From: Enterobacteriaceae bacterium RIT693
GTDB lineage: Bacteria; Pseudomonadota; Gammaproteobacteria; Enterobacterales; Enterobacteriaceae
DNA length: 64,000 nucleotides
Direction: 5' to 3'
Assembly: GCA_009668225.1 (NCBI GenBank)
Contig: WJYK01000010.1
Location: 1-64,000 of the forward strand
Shown: one piece after another, positions 42,546-54,055 of the stretch
How positions within the stretch are numbered: position 1 is the first letter of the stretch
Layout: the number at the start of each line of letters is the position of its first letter
Position numbers and translations under genes: made by a program
Notes under the pieces: model-generated
Seen by the model: only the letters and a program-made list of their open reading frames with translations
The model's database searches: none
What the model was told of the DNA's origin: nothing

Positions 42546-43187
42546 ATGGCTGTCGCTGCCAACAAACGTTCGGTGATGACGCTGTTTTCCGGTCCTACTG
42601 ACATCTACAGCCACCAGGTGCGTATCGTGCTGGCTGAGAAAGGTGTTAGCGTTGAAATTGAGCATGTGGAAACGGATAACCTGCCTCAGGATCTGATTGA
42701 CCTCAACCCAAATCACAGCGTGCCGACCCTGGTTGACCGCGAGCTGACGCTGTGGGAATCCCGCATCATCATGGAATACCTTGATGAGCGTTTCCCACAC
42801 CCACCGTTGATGCCGGTTTATCCGGTTGCACGTGGTGAAAGCCGTCTGTACATGCATCGCATTGAGAAAGACTGGTACACCCTGATGAATGTGGTGATGA
42901 ATGGCTCCGCGCAGGAAGCGGACGCAGCGCGTAAGCAGCTGCGTGAAGAGCTGTTGAGCATTGCACCGGTGTTTACGCAGAAGCCTTTCTTCCTGAGCGA
43001 CGAGTTCAGCCTGGTGGACTGCTATCTGGCTCCGCTGCTGTGGCGTCTGCCGCAGATGGGTATTGAGCTGACGGGGGCTGGTTCTAAAGAGATGAAAGGG
43101 TATATGACCCGCGTCTTTGAGCGTGATTCTTTCCTGGCCTCTTTGACCGAACCTGAGCGCGAAATGCGTCTGCAGACTCGAGGCTAA
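42546..43187 (+). CDS. sspA: Stringent starvation protein A
   Basis: RNA polymerase-associated protein with a glutathione-S-transferase fold but no transferase activity. It supports stationary-phase and acid tolerance and phage P1 late transcription. The start MAVAANKRSVMTLFSG gives 213 aa (212 in E. coli). The surface signature PHPPLMPVYPVARGESR is conserved. It is 3 bp from sspB in one operon. Confidence 0.97.
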   Translation: MAVAANKRSVMTLFSGPTDIYSHQVRIVLAEKGVSVEIEHVETDNLPQDLIDLNPNHSVPTLVDRELTLWESRIIMEYLDERFPHPPLMPVYPVARGESRLYMHRIEKDWYTLMNVVMNGSAQEADAARKQLREELLSIAPVFTQKPFFLSDEFSLVDCYLAPLLWRLPQMGIELTGAGSKEMKGYMTRVFERDSFLASLTEPEREMRLQTRG

Positions 43188-43190
43188 TTG

Positions 43191-43691
43191 ATGGATATGT
43201 CGCAGCTGTCGCCGCGCCGTCCTTACCTGTTGCGGGCCTTCTATGAGTGGCTGCTGGATAACCAGCTCACTCCACACCTGGTGGTGGATATTACGCTACC
43301 GGATGTGCAGGTGCCGATGGAGTATGCGCGAGACGGACAAATTGTGCTGAATATCGCACCGCGCGCCGTGGGCAACCTGGAATTGGCCAATGACGAAGTG
43401 CGCTTTAACGCGCGTTTCGGTGGAGTGCCGCGCCAGGTGAACGTCCCAATGGCCGCCGTTCTGGCTATCTATGCACGTGAGAACGGTGCAGGAACGATGT
43501 TTGAGCCGGAAGCGGGCTATGACGAAGACGCTGAAAGCCATAATGATGACCAGCCTGCTGCAGGCGAGTCTGAAACGGTAATGCAGGTTATTGATGGCGA
43601 TCGTCCGGATCACGGCGATGATGACAATAACCCGGATGACGATCCGCCGCCGCCGCGCGGTGGCCGTCCCGCACTGCGTGTGGTGAAATAA
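43191..43691 (+). CDS. sspB: ClpXP adaptor SspB
   Basis: Adaptor that delivers ssrA-tagged proteins and RseA fragments to ClpXP. The start MDMSQLSPRRPYLL gives 166 aa. The N-terminal dimeric substrate-binding domain (about 1-110) is followed by an acidic, disordered linker. The tail GGRPALRVVK is the ClpX-binding XB motif. Confidence 0.97.
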   Translation: MDMSQLSPRRPYLLRAFYEWLLDNQLTPHLVVDITLPDVQVPMEYARDGQIVLNIAPRAVGNLELANDEVRFNARFGGVPRQVNVPMAAVLAIYARENGAGTMFEPEAGYDEDAESHNDDQPAAGESETVMQVIDGDRPDHGDDDNNPDDDPPPPRGGRPALRVVK

Positions 43692-43692
43692 T

Positions 43693-43722
43693 AAAAAGCC
43701 AGTCGGAAGACTGGCTTTTTTT
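43693..43722 (+). terminator. Terminator of sspAB
   Basis: AAAAAGCCAGTC pairs with GACTGGCTTTTT around GGAA, with a U-run directly after the sspB stop. The A-run means it may also serve the convergent gltBD transcript. Confidence 0.93.
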
Positions 43723-43773
43723 ATGGTGCGAGGGCGGCTAAATCTGGCGACCGAAGCCGCCAGTTTTTAACGC

Positions 43774-45201
<1,428 letters not shown>

Positions 45202-45212
45202 TTACGTCAGTC

Positions 45213-45337
45213 TCATCTGGCTATTTCTCTTGCTATCCTGAACCTGGTCTATGCTCAGACTCCTCACGTACTTTTGTACGCTGCGGGTTCTGCGCGTAGT
45301 CCGTGTCCAGGCTAGCTACGACAATGACGCCAGATGA
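45213..45337. repeat. 125-bp imperfect palindromic element between gltB and gltD
   Basis: The element runs from TCATCTGG (45213-45220) to CCAGATGA (45330-45337). Arms of about 60 bp read inward as imperfect inverted repeats to a central CGTAC-TTTT-GTACG (45267-45280). It fills almost all of the 153-bp gltB-gltD spacer, which is only a few bases long in E. coli. Size and structure resemble ERIC/IRU intergenic repeats, but the sequence does not match the ERIC consensus as remembered. As RNA it would fold into one long hairpin inside the gltBD message. Confidence 0.8.
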
Positions 45338-45345
45338 ATCTGCCT

Positions 45346-48300
45346 TTACTGTGCCTGCACCCGCAGCTCGGCTGCGGAACGACTGCGGTGACCCAACAAT
45401 GCTTTGACATCACTGGACTTCGGTTTAACCAGGGTGAATTTGGAGGCGAACGCCGGCCAGTTAGCCAGAATCTCTTCGCCGCGCTGGGAGCCGGTCAGCT
45501 GAACGTGTTCGGTTATCATGCCGCGCAGATGCTCTTCATGAATCGCCAGCTCTTCCACATCCAGTAATTCAACCAGTTCCGGGTTCACGCGTTTACGGAA
45601 CTCACCGTCTTCATCCAGCACATAGGCGAAGCCGCCCGTCATGCCGGCGCCGAAGTTAACCCCGGTTTTGCCAAGAATACAGACGATACCACCGGTCATG
45701 TATTCGCAGCCGTTATCGCCAATGCCTTCAACCACGGTGATAGCACCGGAGTTACGCACGGCGAAACGTTCACCTGCGCGGCCTGCAGCGTACAGCTTGC
45801 CGCCGGTTGCGCCATACAGACAGGTGTTGCCGATAATCGTGGCTTCATGGCTACGGAAGGCTGAACCTACCGGAGGGCGTAGAGAAATCAGGCCACCCGC
45901 CATGCCTTTGCCCACATAGTCGTTAGCATCGCCGGTCAGATGCAGCTCTACGCCGCCTGCGTTCCAGACGCCGAAGCTCTGGCCCGCGGTGCCGCTAAAG
46001 TGCGCCTTGATTGGGTCAGACGCCAGCCCCTGATCGCCATGCTGCTGGGCGATGTAGCCGGAGAGCGAAGCCCCAACGGAACGATCGGTATTGCGGATAT
46101 CAAACCAGAAGGTTTTGCTCTGTTTGTCATCCACATACGCCTGCGCCTGGTTCAGCAGCTGTGCGTTAAGGTCACCCTTATCGAACGGCGGGTTATGCTC
46201 GGTGCAGTACACCGCTTTGCCCGGCATCGGTTCAGCCGTTTTCAGCAGGGCAGACAGATCAAGCTTCTGCTGCTTGGCGGTAAACCCGTCCAGCTCTTTC
46301 AGCAGGTCGGTACGGCCAATCAAATCAACCAGACGTTTCACGCCCAGTAGCGCCATCAGTTCGCGAGTTTCGCGAGCGATGAACTCAAAGTAGTTGGTCA
46401 CTTTGAACGGCAGGCCGTGGTAATGGTTCTTACGCAGTTTGTCATCCTGAGTTGCCACGCCGGTTGCGCAGTTGTTCAGGTGGCAAATTCGCAGGTATTT
46501 ACAACCCAGGGCAACCATTGGCCCGGTACCGAAGCCGAAGCTTTCCGCGCCAAGGATTGCGGCTTTAATGATGTCGAGCCCGGTTTTCAGGCCGCCATCC
46601 ACCTGCAGGCGAATTTTATGGCGCAGGCCGTTAGCCACCAGAGCCTGCTGGGTTTCCACCAGGCCAAGCTCCCACGGGCAGCCCGCGTATTTCACGGATG
46701 ACAGCGGGCTTGCGCCGGTGCCGCCGTCGTAGCCGGCAATGGTAATCAGGTCGGCATAGGCTTTGGCTACGCCCGTCGCGATGGTACCCACGCCCGGTTC
46801 GGAAACCAGCTTCACGGAGATCATCGCCTTCGGGTTAACCTGCTTCAGGTCGAAAATCAGCTGCGCCAGATCCTCGATAGAGTAGATATCGTGGTGAGGC
46901 GGAGGTGAAATCAGCGTCACGCCCGGTACGGAGTAGCGCAGCTTGGCGATGTAAGGCGTGACCTTATCACCCGGCAGCTGGCCGCCCTCGCCCGGTTTCG
47001 CGCCCTGCGCGACTTTGATCTGGATTACGTCGGCGTTGACCAGATAGGCAGGGGTGACGCCGAAGCGGCCTGAAGCGACCTGCTTGATACGGGACACTTT
47101 ATTGGTGCCGTAGCGCGCCGGATCTTCGCCGCCTTCGCCGGAGTTAGAGTTACCGCCGATGCTGTTCATCGCTTCGGCCAGGGATTCATGCGCTTCCGGA
47201 CTCAGGGCACCGATGGACATTGCCGCGGTATCGAAGCGTTTGAACAGCTCGGTTGCTGGCTCAACGTCTTCAATTTTGACGGACTCGTCCTGCGGGTTTA
47301 GCGCAAGCATATCGCGCAGCGTGGCGACCGGGCGTTCATTAACCAGCTTCGCATACTGCTGATAGTCGCTGTATTCGCCGCTCTGCACCGCTTTTTGCAG
47401 CGTCTGCACCACGTCCGGGTTGTAGGCGTGGTATTCCCCACCGTGAACGAACTTCAGCTGGCCGCCCTGATCCAGCGGTTTACGCACCAGCCAGGCGCGT
47501 TTGGACAGATTCAGCAGGTCCTGCTGGAAGTCGCCAAAGCCTGCGCCGCCGATGCGGCTGACCGCACCCTGGAAGCAAAGCTCGGAAACTTCTTTGTGCA
47601 GACCGACGGCCTCGAACAGCTTGGAGCAACGGTAAGAGGCGATAGTCGAGATGCCCATTTTGGACATGATCTTGTACAGCCCTTTGTTGATGCCGTTGCG
47701 GTAGTTCTGCATCACGATACGGTAGTTTTTGTCGATTGCGCCGTTGTCGACCAGCTTCGCCAGCGTTTCATAGGCGAGGTACGGATAGATAGCGGTCGCG
47801 CCGAAGCCCAGCAGCACGGCAAAGTGGTGCGGGTCGCGGGCGCTGGCGGTTTCAACGATGATGTTGGCGTCACAGCGCAGGCTCTTCTCAACAAGGCGAG
47901 TCTGGATGGCGCCCACGGCCATCGGAGCAGGCACCGGCAGGCGGTTTTTCGCAATGTTACGGTCGGACAGCACCAGCAATACGGTGCCGTTGCGTACCAT
48001 GCGTTCAGCTTCGTCGCAGAGCGCCATCACCGTTTCGTGCAGCGATTTCTCGGTCACGTCATAAGTGATGTCGAGCGTATCGGCACGATAATGTTCTTCT
48101 TCAAGCGTGGTGAGCTGCTGGAAATCAGACCACAGCAGAATCGGCGATTTGAAGCTCAGGCGATGCGCCTGGCCTTCTGCTTCACAGAAGACGTTCATCT
48201 CGCGGCCAATGCTGGTGGCCAGCGACATAACGTGCGCTTCACGCAGCGGATCGATCGGCGGGTTGGTGACCTGCGCGAACTGCTGGCGGAAGTAATCGTA

Positions 48301-49806
48301 AATAATGCGCGGTTGGCTTGAAAGTACGGCAAATGGGGTGTCATCGCCCATTGAACCGACGGCTTCCTGGCCGTTTTCGCCCAGCACGCGGATCACCGAA
48401 TCCAGCTCTTCGCTGCTGTAGTTAAACTGCTTCTGGTAGCTGGCAAGCGTATCGTCGTCCAGCTCTCTTGCGCCCACTTTTTCGTCCGGCAGATCTTCAA
48501 ACGGCACCAGACGGCGAACGTTGTTTTCCATCCATTCTTTATACGGATGGCGGCTTTTCAGCTCTTCATCGGTTTCTGCGGAGTGGAGAATACGGCCAAC
48601 ACGGGTGTCGATAACCATCAGCTCGCCCGGGCCAACGCGGCCTTTCTCAACCACTTCATCCGGCTGGTAGTCCCAGATCCCGACTTCAGAGGCGCAGGTG
48701 ATGAGCTTGTCTTTGGTGATCACGTAGCGCGCCGGACGCAGGCCGTTACGGTCCAGGTTACAGGCAGCGAAGCGGCCGTCGGACATGACGATTCCCGCCG
48801 GGCCGTCCCACGGCTCCATGTGCATGGAGTTAAAGTCGAAGAAGGCGCGCAGCTCCGGATCCATGTTCGGGTTGTTCTGCCATGCAGGCGGAACCAGCAG
48901 ACGCATGGCGCGCACGATATCCATCCCGCCCGCCAGCAGCAGCTCAAGCATGTTATCCATGGAACTGGAGTCGGAGCCGGTTTCGTTAACGAACGGCGCG
49001 GCGTCGTGCAGATCGGGGATCAGCGGCGTCTGGAATTTATAAGTACGTGCGCGAGCCCACTGGCGGTTACCGGTAATGGTGTTGATCTCACCGTTGTGCG
49101 CCAGGTAGCGGAACGGCTGAGCCAGCGGCCAGCGCGGTACGGTATTGGTGGAGAAGCGCTGATGGAACAGGCAAATGGCTGATTCCAGGCGCAGATCCGC
49201 CAGGTCCAGGTAGAAGCGCGGCAGGTCAGCCGGCATACACAGACCTTTATAAATATTCACCAGATTAGAAAGACTACAGATATAGAAGTCTTTGTCTTCC
49301 TGGATACGTTTTTCGATACGGCGACGGGCGATAAACAGGCGGCGTTCCATATCACGAGGACGCCAGCCCGCCGGGGCGTTAACGAAAATTTGTTCAATAC
49401 GTGGCAGAGAGGAGAGGGCGATTTCACCGAGCACGTCTTTGTTCAGCGGCACTTCACGCCAGCCAACAATAGACAGCGTTTCGTTTTGCAACTCTTCTTC
49501 AACAATGCGGCGGCTGGCGCGAGCAAGCGCGTCATCCTGGCTTAAGAAAATCATGCCAACGGCATAGTTCTTGGCCAAACGCCAATTGCGTTCTTCTGCA
49601 ACAATGCGGAAGAAACGATCTGGCTTTTGCAGCAGCAAGCCACAGCCGTCGCCGGTTTTACCGTCGGCCAGGATGGCACCGCGGTGCTGCATACGGGCTA
49701 GCGCGTGAATAGCGGTACGCACTACCTTGTGGCTAGGTTCGCCTTCTATGTGGGCGATCAGGCCGAAACCACAGTTATCCTTCTCAAGGGATTTATCGTA
49801 CAACAT
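45346..49806 (-). CDS. gltB: Glutamate synthase large subunit
   Basis: Converts glutamine and 2-oxoglutarate to two glutamates. The protein is 1486 aa. The start [11 protein letters not shown] leaves an 11-residue propeptide before the N-terminal nucleophile C12 ([11 protein letters not shown]). Next come the amidotransferase domain (about 12-420), the central domain, the FMN-binding synthase domain (about 830-1190) with 3Fe-4S cysteines in [15 protein letters not shown], and the C-terminal beta-helix. The E. coli annotation starts about 30 codons upstream; here that stretch is closed by an in-frame TAG. A GGGGAGG site confirms this ATG. Confidence 0.98.
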   Translation of the reverse strand: MLYDKSLEKDNCGFGLIAHIEGEPSHKVVRTAIHALARMQHRGAILADGKTGDGCGLLLQKPDRFFRIVAEERNWRLAKNYAVGMIFLSQDDALARASRRIVEEELQNETLSIVGWREVPLNKDVLGEIALSSLPRIEQIFVNAPAGWRPRDMERRLFIARRRIEKRIQEDKDFYICSLSNLVNIYKGLCMPADLPRFYLDLADLRLESAICLFHQRFSTNTVPRWPLAQPFRYLAHNGEINTITGNRQWARARTYKFQTPLIPDLHDAAPFVNETGSDSSSMDNMLELLLAGGMDIVRAMRLLVPPAWQNNPNMDPELRAFFDFNSMHMEPWDGPAGIVMSDGRFAACNLDRNGLRPARYVITKDKLITCASEVGIWDYQPDEVVEKGRVGPGELMVIDTRVGRILHSAETDEELKSRHPYKEWMENNVRRLVPFEDLPDEKVGARELDDDTLASYQKQFNYSSEELDSVIRVLGENGQEAVGSMGDDTPFAVLSSQPRIIYDYFRQQFAQVTNPPIDPLREAHVMSLATSIGREMNVFCEAEGQAHRLSFKSPILLWSDFQQLTTLEEEHYRADTLDITYDVTEKSLHETVMALCDEAERMVRNGTVLLVLSDRNIAKNRLPVPAPMAVGAIQTRLVEKSLRCDANIIVETASARDPHHFAVLLGFGATAIYPYLAYETLAKLVDNGAIDKNYRIVMQNYRNGINKGLYKIMSKMGISTIASYRCSKLFEAVGLHKEVSELCFQGAVSRIGGAGFGDFQQDLLNLSKRAWLVRKPLDQGGQLKFVHGGEYHAYNPDVVQTLQKAVQSGEYSDYQQYAKLVNERPVATLRDMLALNPQDESVKIEDVEPATELFKRFDTAAMSIGALSPEAHESLAEAMNSIGGNSNSGEGGEDPARYGTNKVSRIKQVASGRFGVTPAYLVNADVIQIKVAQGAKPGEGGQLPGDKVTPYIAKLRYSVPGVTLISPPPHHDIYSIEDLAQLIFDLKQVNPKAMISVKLVSEPGVGTIATGVAKAYADLITIAGYDGGTGASPLSSVKYAGCPWELGLVETQQALVANGLRHKIRLQVDGGLKTGLDIIKAAILGAESFGFGTGPMVALGCKYLRICHLNNCATGVATQDDKLRKNHYHGLPFKVTNYFEFIARETRELMALLGVKRLVDLIGRTDLLKELDGFTAKQQKLDLSALLKTAEPMPGKAVYCTEHNPPFDKGDLNAQLLNQAQAYVDDKQSKTFWFDIRNTDRSVGASLSGYIAQQHGDQGLASDPIKAHFSGTAGQSFGVWNAGGVELHLTGDANDYVGKGMAGGLISLRPPVGSAFRSHEATIIGNTCLYGATGGKLYAAGRAGERFAVRNSGAITVVEGIGDNGCEYMTGGIVCILGKTGVNFGAGMTGGFAYVLDEDGEFRKRVNPELVELLDVEELAIHEEHLRGMITEHVQLTGSQRGEEILANWPAFASKFTLVKPKSSDVKALLGHRSRSAAELRVQAQ

Positions 49807-49827
49807 ATCAGTGAACCTCCCCAGGCT

Positions 49828-49893
49828 CTACGTTACTCCCAACCGTTTGCGCGTGGACGCAGCAAGGGCATGGCGACGGGGTTTGCGCATCAT
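49828..49893 (-). CDS. Upstream ORF of gltB, in frame and terminated
   Basis: A 21-codon frame starting with two ATG codons encodes the basic peptide MMRKPRRHAL followed by AASTRKRLGVT, then TAG. Its first residues match the N-terminal extension annotated for E. coli GltB (MTRKPRRHALS), but it ends 21 bp before the gltB start in the same frame. It may be a translated leader peptide or the relic of a longer GltB N-terminus. No convincing ribosome site is seen in front of it. Confidence 0.55.
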   Translation of the reverse strand: MMRKPRRHALAASTRKRLGVT

Positions 49894-50485
49894 ACGCTTG
49901 CCTCGCGTGTCGCCCTCTTAATGTCCAACGCATCCGGTGTCACAAGTGTTGAGGACTTGCTTTAGAGGGAATCTCAATTACTGCATAAATATGATGGGCA
50001 CAGAACCCATCCAGAAAGCTTCCAGCGGATTTCCAAGTTATCGGGAAAGAGCACACAGGTCAAATGGCATTCTTATTTATACATAATTGTACTAAGAGTG
50101 GCTTAACGATATGAATACAATAAGATTTTATGCTTTTTTCCCTGCGGCGGCAGCACGGCTAACGTCGAGCGTTATGTGATCGTCCTCACTGTCCGAAAGC
50201 CTCTGAAACTCCAGACCATGCTGGCATGAGTGGTATTGCCAGCACGATATGCTGATTAACCCCCGCGGAGTGCAGCATGACACTGTTTTTCACCGCTCGT
50301 CATATTCTTTAAATAAAGGGCAGCATCATAAGGAAAAGTAATCAAGCTTGATGTGAATAGAGTTGCACTTATTTTGAGTTTATATGCAATGGATAAAGCT
50401 GCGCCGAAGCGATTGATCCAGGTCATCGCCGGTGCGAGAAGAAAATGGCAGGCTAGGCCCCTTTTTCGGGACGGCCCATCAGATT
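49894..50485. other. gltB-yhcC intergenic regulatory region
   Basis: This 592-bp divergent gap holds no recognisable gene apart from the gltB leader. An AT-rich stretch (about 50060-50140) is the likely gltB promoter/Lrp/IHF area, since E. coli gltBD has a long Lrp-activated upstream region. An inverted repeat TGCTGGCA (50219-50226) / TGCCAGCA (50237-50244) is present. yhcC transcription must start within the last 150 bp, but no clear promoter was placed. Confidence 0.5.
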
Positions 50486-51418
50486 ATGCAGTTACAGAAA
50501 TTAGTCAATATGTTTGGCGGCGATCTCTCTCGTCGCTATGGGCAAAAGGTCCATAAACTTACGCTGCACGGTGGATTCAGTTGCCCAAATCGCGACGGCA
50601 CTATCGGGCGGGGCGGCTGCACTTTTTGCAACGTGGCCTCTTTTGCGGACGAAGCCCAGCAGCACAGTTCCATTGCAGAGCAGCTCGCACACCAGGCCAG
50701 CCGGGTGAATCGCGCTCAGCGCTATCTTGCCTATTTCCAGGCCTATACCAGCACCTGGGCTGAGGTGCAGGTTTTGCGCTCTATGTATCAGCAGGCGGTC
50801 AGCCAGACCAGCATTGTGGGGCTTTGCGTGGGCACCCGGCCTGACTGCGTGCCCGACAGCGTGCTTGACTTGCTGAGCGACTACCACGAGCAGGGCTATG
50901 AAGTTTGGCTGGAGCTGGGCTTGCAGACGGCAAATGACAAAACGTTGCATCGAATTAACCGCGGTCATGATTTTGCCTGCTACCAGGAGACAACCCGGCG
51001 GGCTCGGGCGCGTGGTTTGAAGGTTTGCAGCCACCTTATCGTCGGCTTGCCTGGCGAAGGCCAGCAGCAATGCATGGACACGCTGGAAAAAGTGGTTGAA
51101 ACCGGTGTGGATGGCCTGAAGCTGCACCCTCTGCATATTGTTGAAGGCAGTATTATGGCCAAAAGCTGGCGCGCAGGCCGTCTTGAAGGGATTGCGCTGG
51201 ATGAGTATGTGGCTACGGCCGGAGAAATGATTCGCCATACGCCGCTTGATGTCGTGTTCCATCGTATTTCGGCTAACGCCAGACGGCCTACGCTGCTGGC
51301 CCCTTTGTGGTGTGAAAATCGCTGGGCCGCGATGGTGGATATAGACAAGTATTTGCTGGCGCACGGGACGCAGGGTTCCGCGCTGGGAACGCCGTGGGAT
51401 CTCTCAGTTCTTTCGTAA
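50486..51418 (+). CDS. yhcC: Radical SAM protein YhcC
   Basis: Radical S-adenosylmethionine protein of the TIGR01212 family, 310 aa, function not established. The start MQLQKLVNMFGGDL follows the E. coli protein; an in-frame start 18 codons upstream is unsupported. The iron-sulfur cysteines are in CPNRDGTIGRGGCTFCNVASF. The core shows VGLCVGTRPDC and SHLIVGLPGEGQQQ, typical of the radical SAM barrel. It is upstream of arcB in the same direction with 61 bp between. Confidence 0.94.
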   Translation: MQLQKLVNMFGGDLSRRYGQKVHKLTLHGGFSCPNRDGTIGRGGCTFCNVASFADEAQQHSSIAEQLAHQASRVNRAQRYLAYFQAYTSTWAEVQVLRSMYQQAVSQTSIVGLCVGTRPDCVPDSVLDLLSDYHEQGYEVWLELGLQTANDKTLHRINRGHDFACYQETTRRARARGLKVCSHLIVGLPGEGQQQCMDTLEKVVETGVDGLKLHPLHIVEGSIMAKSWRAGRLEGIALDEYVATAGEMIRHTPLDVVFHRISANARRPTLLAPLWCENRWAAMVDIDKYLLAHGTQGSALGTPWDLSVLS

Positions 51419-51479
51419 ATCCTGAGTACGAGTCCTTTTTGCGGTATATTTAGCGCATCCACGGCGAAGGAATCGTTCC

Positions 51480-53822
51480 ATGAAGCAAATCCGGTTATTG
51501 GCGCAGTATTACGTTGATCTTATGGTGAAGCTGGGGTTAGTCCGCTTCTCCCTGCTGCTGGCCTCCGCGCTGGTCGTGCTGGCTATGGTGGTGCAAATGG
51601 CCGTCACCATGCTGCTGCGCGGCCAGGTCGAAAGTATCGACGTTGTCCGTTCTATCTTCTTTGGCTTGTTGATAACGCCGTGGGCGGTTTACTTCCTGTC
51701 GGTCGTTGTCGAACAACTTGAAGAGTCCAGGCAGCGGCTGTCGAAGCTGGTGGAGAAACTGGAGGAGATGCGCGAGCGCGATCTTATCCTTAACGTACAG
51801 TTGAAGGACAATATTGCCCAGTTAAACCAGGAAATAGCCGACCGTGTAAAAGCGGAAGCTGAACGTCAGACCATGCTTGAGCAGCTCAAAGTTGAGATGC
51901 AGGAGCGCGAAGAGACGCAGATCCGGCTTGAGCAACAATCCTCTTTCCTGCGCTCCTTCCTTGATGCTTCCCCCGATCTGGTCTTCTATCGTAATGAAGA
52001 TAAGGAGTTCTCCGGCTGTAACCGGGCGATGGAACTGCTGACCGGCAAGAGTGAAAAACAGCTGATTCACCTTAAGCCGCAGGACGTTTACTCCGCTGAA
52101 GCCGCAGAGAAAGTACTGGAAACGGACGAAAAAGTGTTCCGCCATAATGTTTCTCTGACCTACGAGCAATGGCTGGACTATCCCGACGGGCGCAAGGCCT
52201 GCTTCGAAATCCGAAAAGTGCCTTATTACGACCGCGTCGGGAAACGCCACGGGTTGATGGGGTTTGGCCGCGATATTACCGAGCGTAAACGTTATCAGGA
52301 CGCGCTTGAGCGTGCTAGCCGGGATAAGACGACATTTATCTCAACTATCAGCCATGAGCTGCGTACGCCGCTTAACGGCATTGTCGGGCTCAGCCGGATA
52401 CTGCTCGATACCGATTTAACCGCCGAGCAAACCAATTATTTGAAAACTATCCATGTTTCCGCCATTACACTCGGCAATATCTTCAACGATATTATTGATA
52501 TGGATAAGCTTGAGCGTCGCAAGGTACAGCTCGACAACCAGCCGGTAGATTTCACCAGCTTCCTTGCCGACCTTGAGAATCTCTCCGGCCTTCAGGCTCA
52601 ACAAAAAGGGCTGTCGTTCCTGATGGAGCCGACCCTGCCATTGCCGCACAAAGTCGTGACGGACGGTACGCGCCTGCGCCAGATCTTATGGAATTTGATC
52701 AGCAACGCCGTGAAATTTACGCCGAAAGGTGGGTTGGTTACGGTGCGTGTTCGCTATGAGGATGAGAACCGTCTGCGCTTTGAGGTTCAGGATTCCGGAA
52801 TCGGTATTCCGCTGGATGAGCAGGACAAAATCTTTGCCATGTACTATCAGGTAAAAGACAGCCACGGCGGCAAGCCTGCAACCGGTACCGGCATCGGGCT
52901 TGCGGTATCGCGCCGTCTCGCGAAGAGTATGGGTGGAGACATTACCGTGACCAGTAAACCGGGGGAAGGGGCGCTGTTTACCTTAACCGTTTTGGCCCCG
53001 AGCGTAGCGGAGGAGGTTGAAGACACCCTGGAAGATGACGATATGCCGCTGCCAGCCCTGCACGTTCTGCTGGTGGAGGATATCGAGCTTAACGTCATTG
53101 TGGCACGTTCGGTTCTGGAAAAACTTGGCAACAGCGTAGATGTGGCAATGACCGGGAAAGACGCGCTGGAGATGTTTATTCCGGGCGAATATGACCTTGT
53201 GCTGCTTGATATACAACTGCCGGATATGACCGGGCTGGATATCTCTCGCGAACTGAATAAGCGTTTTAGCAAAGATGAGCTGCCGCCGCTGGTGGCGCTG
53301 ACCGCCAACGTGCTGAAAAACAAGAAAGAGTATCTTGAGGCCGGGATGGACGACGTGCTAAGCAAGCCGCTCGCCGTTCCGGCCTTGATGTCGATGATCC
53401 AAAAATTCTGGGATAACCAGATAACGGACAAGGAGCCTGTGGTGACAAAAGTCGATAGTGAAAAGCAGCAAGCGCTGCTCGATATTCCGATGCTTGAACA
53501 ATATATCGAGCTGGTGGGGCCAAAACTAATTACTGACGGCCTGGCGATGTTTGAAAAAATGATGCCGGGTTATTTAGATGTGCTCGATTCCAATATGACC
53601 GCGCGGGATAACAAAGGCGTGGTGGAAGAAGGCCATAAAATTAAAGGCGCGGCCGGTTCAGTTGGTTTACGTCATTTGCAGCAGGTCGCTCAGCAAATTC
53701 AGTCTCCGGATTTACCCGCCTGGTCAGATAATGTAGGTGAATGGATCGAGGAGCTGAAACAAGAGTGGCAACATGATGTTAGCGTGTTGAGAGCGTGGGT
53801 TGCGGACGCTGGAAAAAAATGA
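51480..53822 (+). CDS. arcB: Aerobic respiration control sensor kinase ArcB
   Basis: Tripartite membrane sensor kinase that responds to quinone redox state and phosphorylates ArcA. The protein is 780 aa (778 in E. coli). Two helices (about 22-77) are followed by a leucine-zipper/coiled coil (about 78-150) and a PAS domain (about 153-270). The histidine kinase domain has H292 (TISHELRTPLNG), followed by the ATPase domain, a receiver with D577 (LLDIQLPD), and the HPt domain with H719 (GHKIKGAAGS). Its stop codon overlaps the 3' end of the antisense ArcZ gene. Confidence 0.98.
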   Translation: MKQIRLLAQYYVDLMVKLGLVRFSLLLASALVVLAMVVQMAVTMLLRGQVESIDVVRSIFFGLLITPWAVYFLSVVVEQLEESRQRLSKLVEKLEEMRERDLILNVQLKDNIAQLNQEIADRVKAEAERQTMLEQLKVEMQEREETQIRLEQQSSFLRSFLDASPDLVFYRNEDKEFSGCNRAMELLTGKSEKQLIHLKPQDVYSAEAAEKVLETDEKVFRHNVSLTYEQWLDYPDGRKACFEIRKVPYYDRVGKRHGLMGFGRDITERKRYQDALERASRDKTTFISTISHELRTPLNGIVGLSRILLDTDLTAEQTNYLKTIHVSAITLGNIFNDIIDMDKLERRKVQLDNQPVDFTSFLADLENLSGLQAQQKGLSFLMEPTLPLPHKVVTDGTRLRQILWNLISNAVKFTPKGGLVTVRVRYEDENRLRFEVQDSGIGIPLDEQDKIFAMYYQVKDSHGGKPATGTGIGLAVSRRLAKSMGGDITVTSKPGEGALFTLTVLAPSVAEEVEDTLEDDDMPLPALHVLLVEDIELNVIVARSVLEKLGNSVDVAMTGKDALEMFIPGEYDLVLLDIQLPDMTGLDISRELNKRFSKDELPPLVALTANVLKNKKEYLEAGMDDVLSKPLAVPALMSMIQKFWDNQITDKEPVVTKVDSEKQQALLDIPMLEQYIELVGPKLITDGLAMFEKMMPGYLDVLDSNMTARDNKGVVEEGHKIKGAAGSVGLRHLQQVAQQIQSPDLPAWSDNVGEWIEELKQEWQHDVSVLRAWVADAGKK

Positions 53823-53933
53823 CCCCGGCCAGGCCGGGGTGCGCGAATACTGCGCCAACACCAGGGAAAACAGGGTTGCGCCTTTTTTAGCGTTGCGTTA
53901 TCGAACGGCACAACCAGCAATTCGCAGGCTGTC
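53813..53933 (-). ncRNA. arcZ: Small regulatory RNA ArcZ
   Basis: Hfq-dependent sRNA that activates rpoS translation and represses arcB, flhDC and other mRNAs. It lies between arcB and elbB on the strand opposite arcB, as in E. coli. The 3' part is strongly conserved: TTTCCCTGGTGTTGGCGCAG, then TATTCGCGCACC, and the terminator ACCCCGGCC/GGCCGGGGT followed by CATTTTTTT. The 5' half has diverged from E. coli. The 5' end is placed by the 121-nt E. coli length, downstream of a TATCTTATAT box. Confidence 0.88.
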
Positions 53934-54055
53934 AGCCATATAAGATAGCAAACCTTAAAATATTTGTTACGTGAATCAGTAAAATGTGTGAAGCATGGCT
54001 ATCTAATTACCGTAGCTGATACGGATTCAGATCTGACGAAAAGGAGCAATGCAGA

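Noticed and set aside
45213-45337. Identification of the gltB-gltD palindrome as ERIC
   Set aside because: Length and structure fit, but the ends and centre do not match the ERIC consensus as remembered, so it was left as an unnamed element.
47395-48321. 308-codon plus-strand frame opposite gltB
   Set aside because: Shadow of gltB; no start signal or family resemblance.
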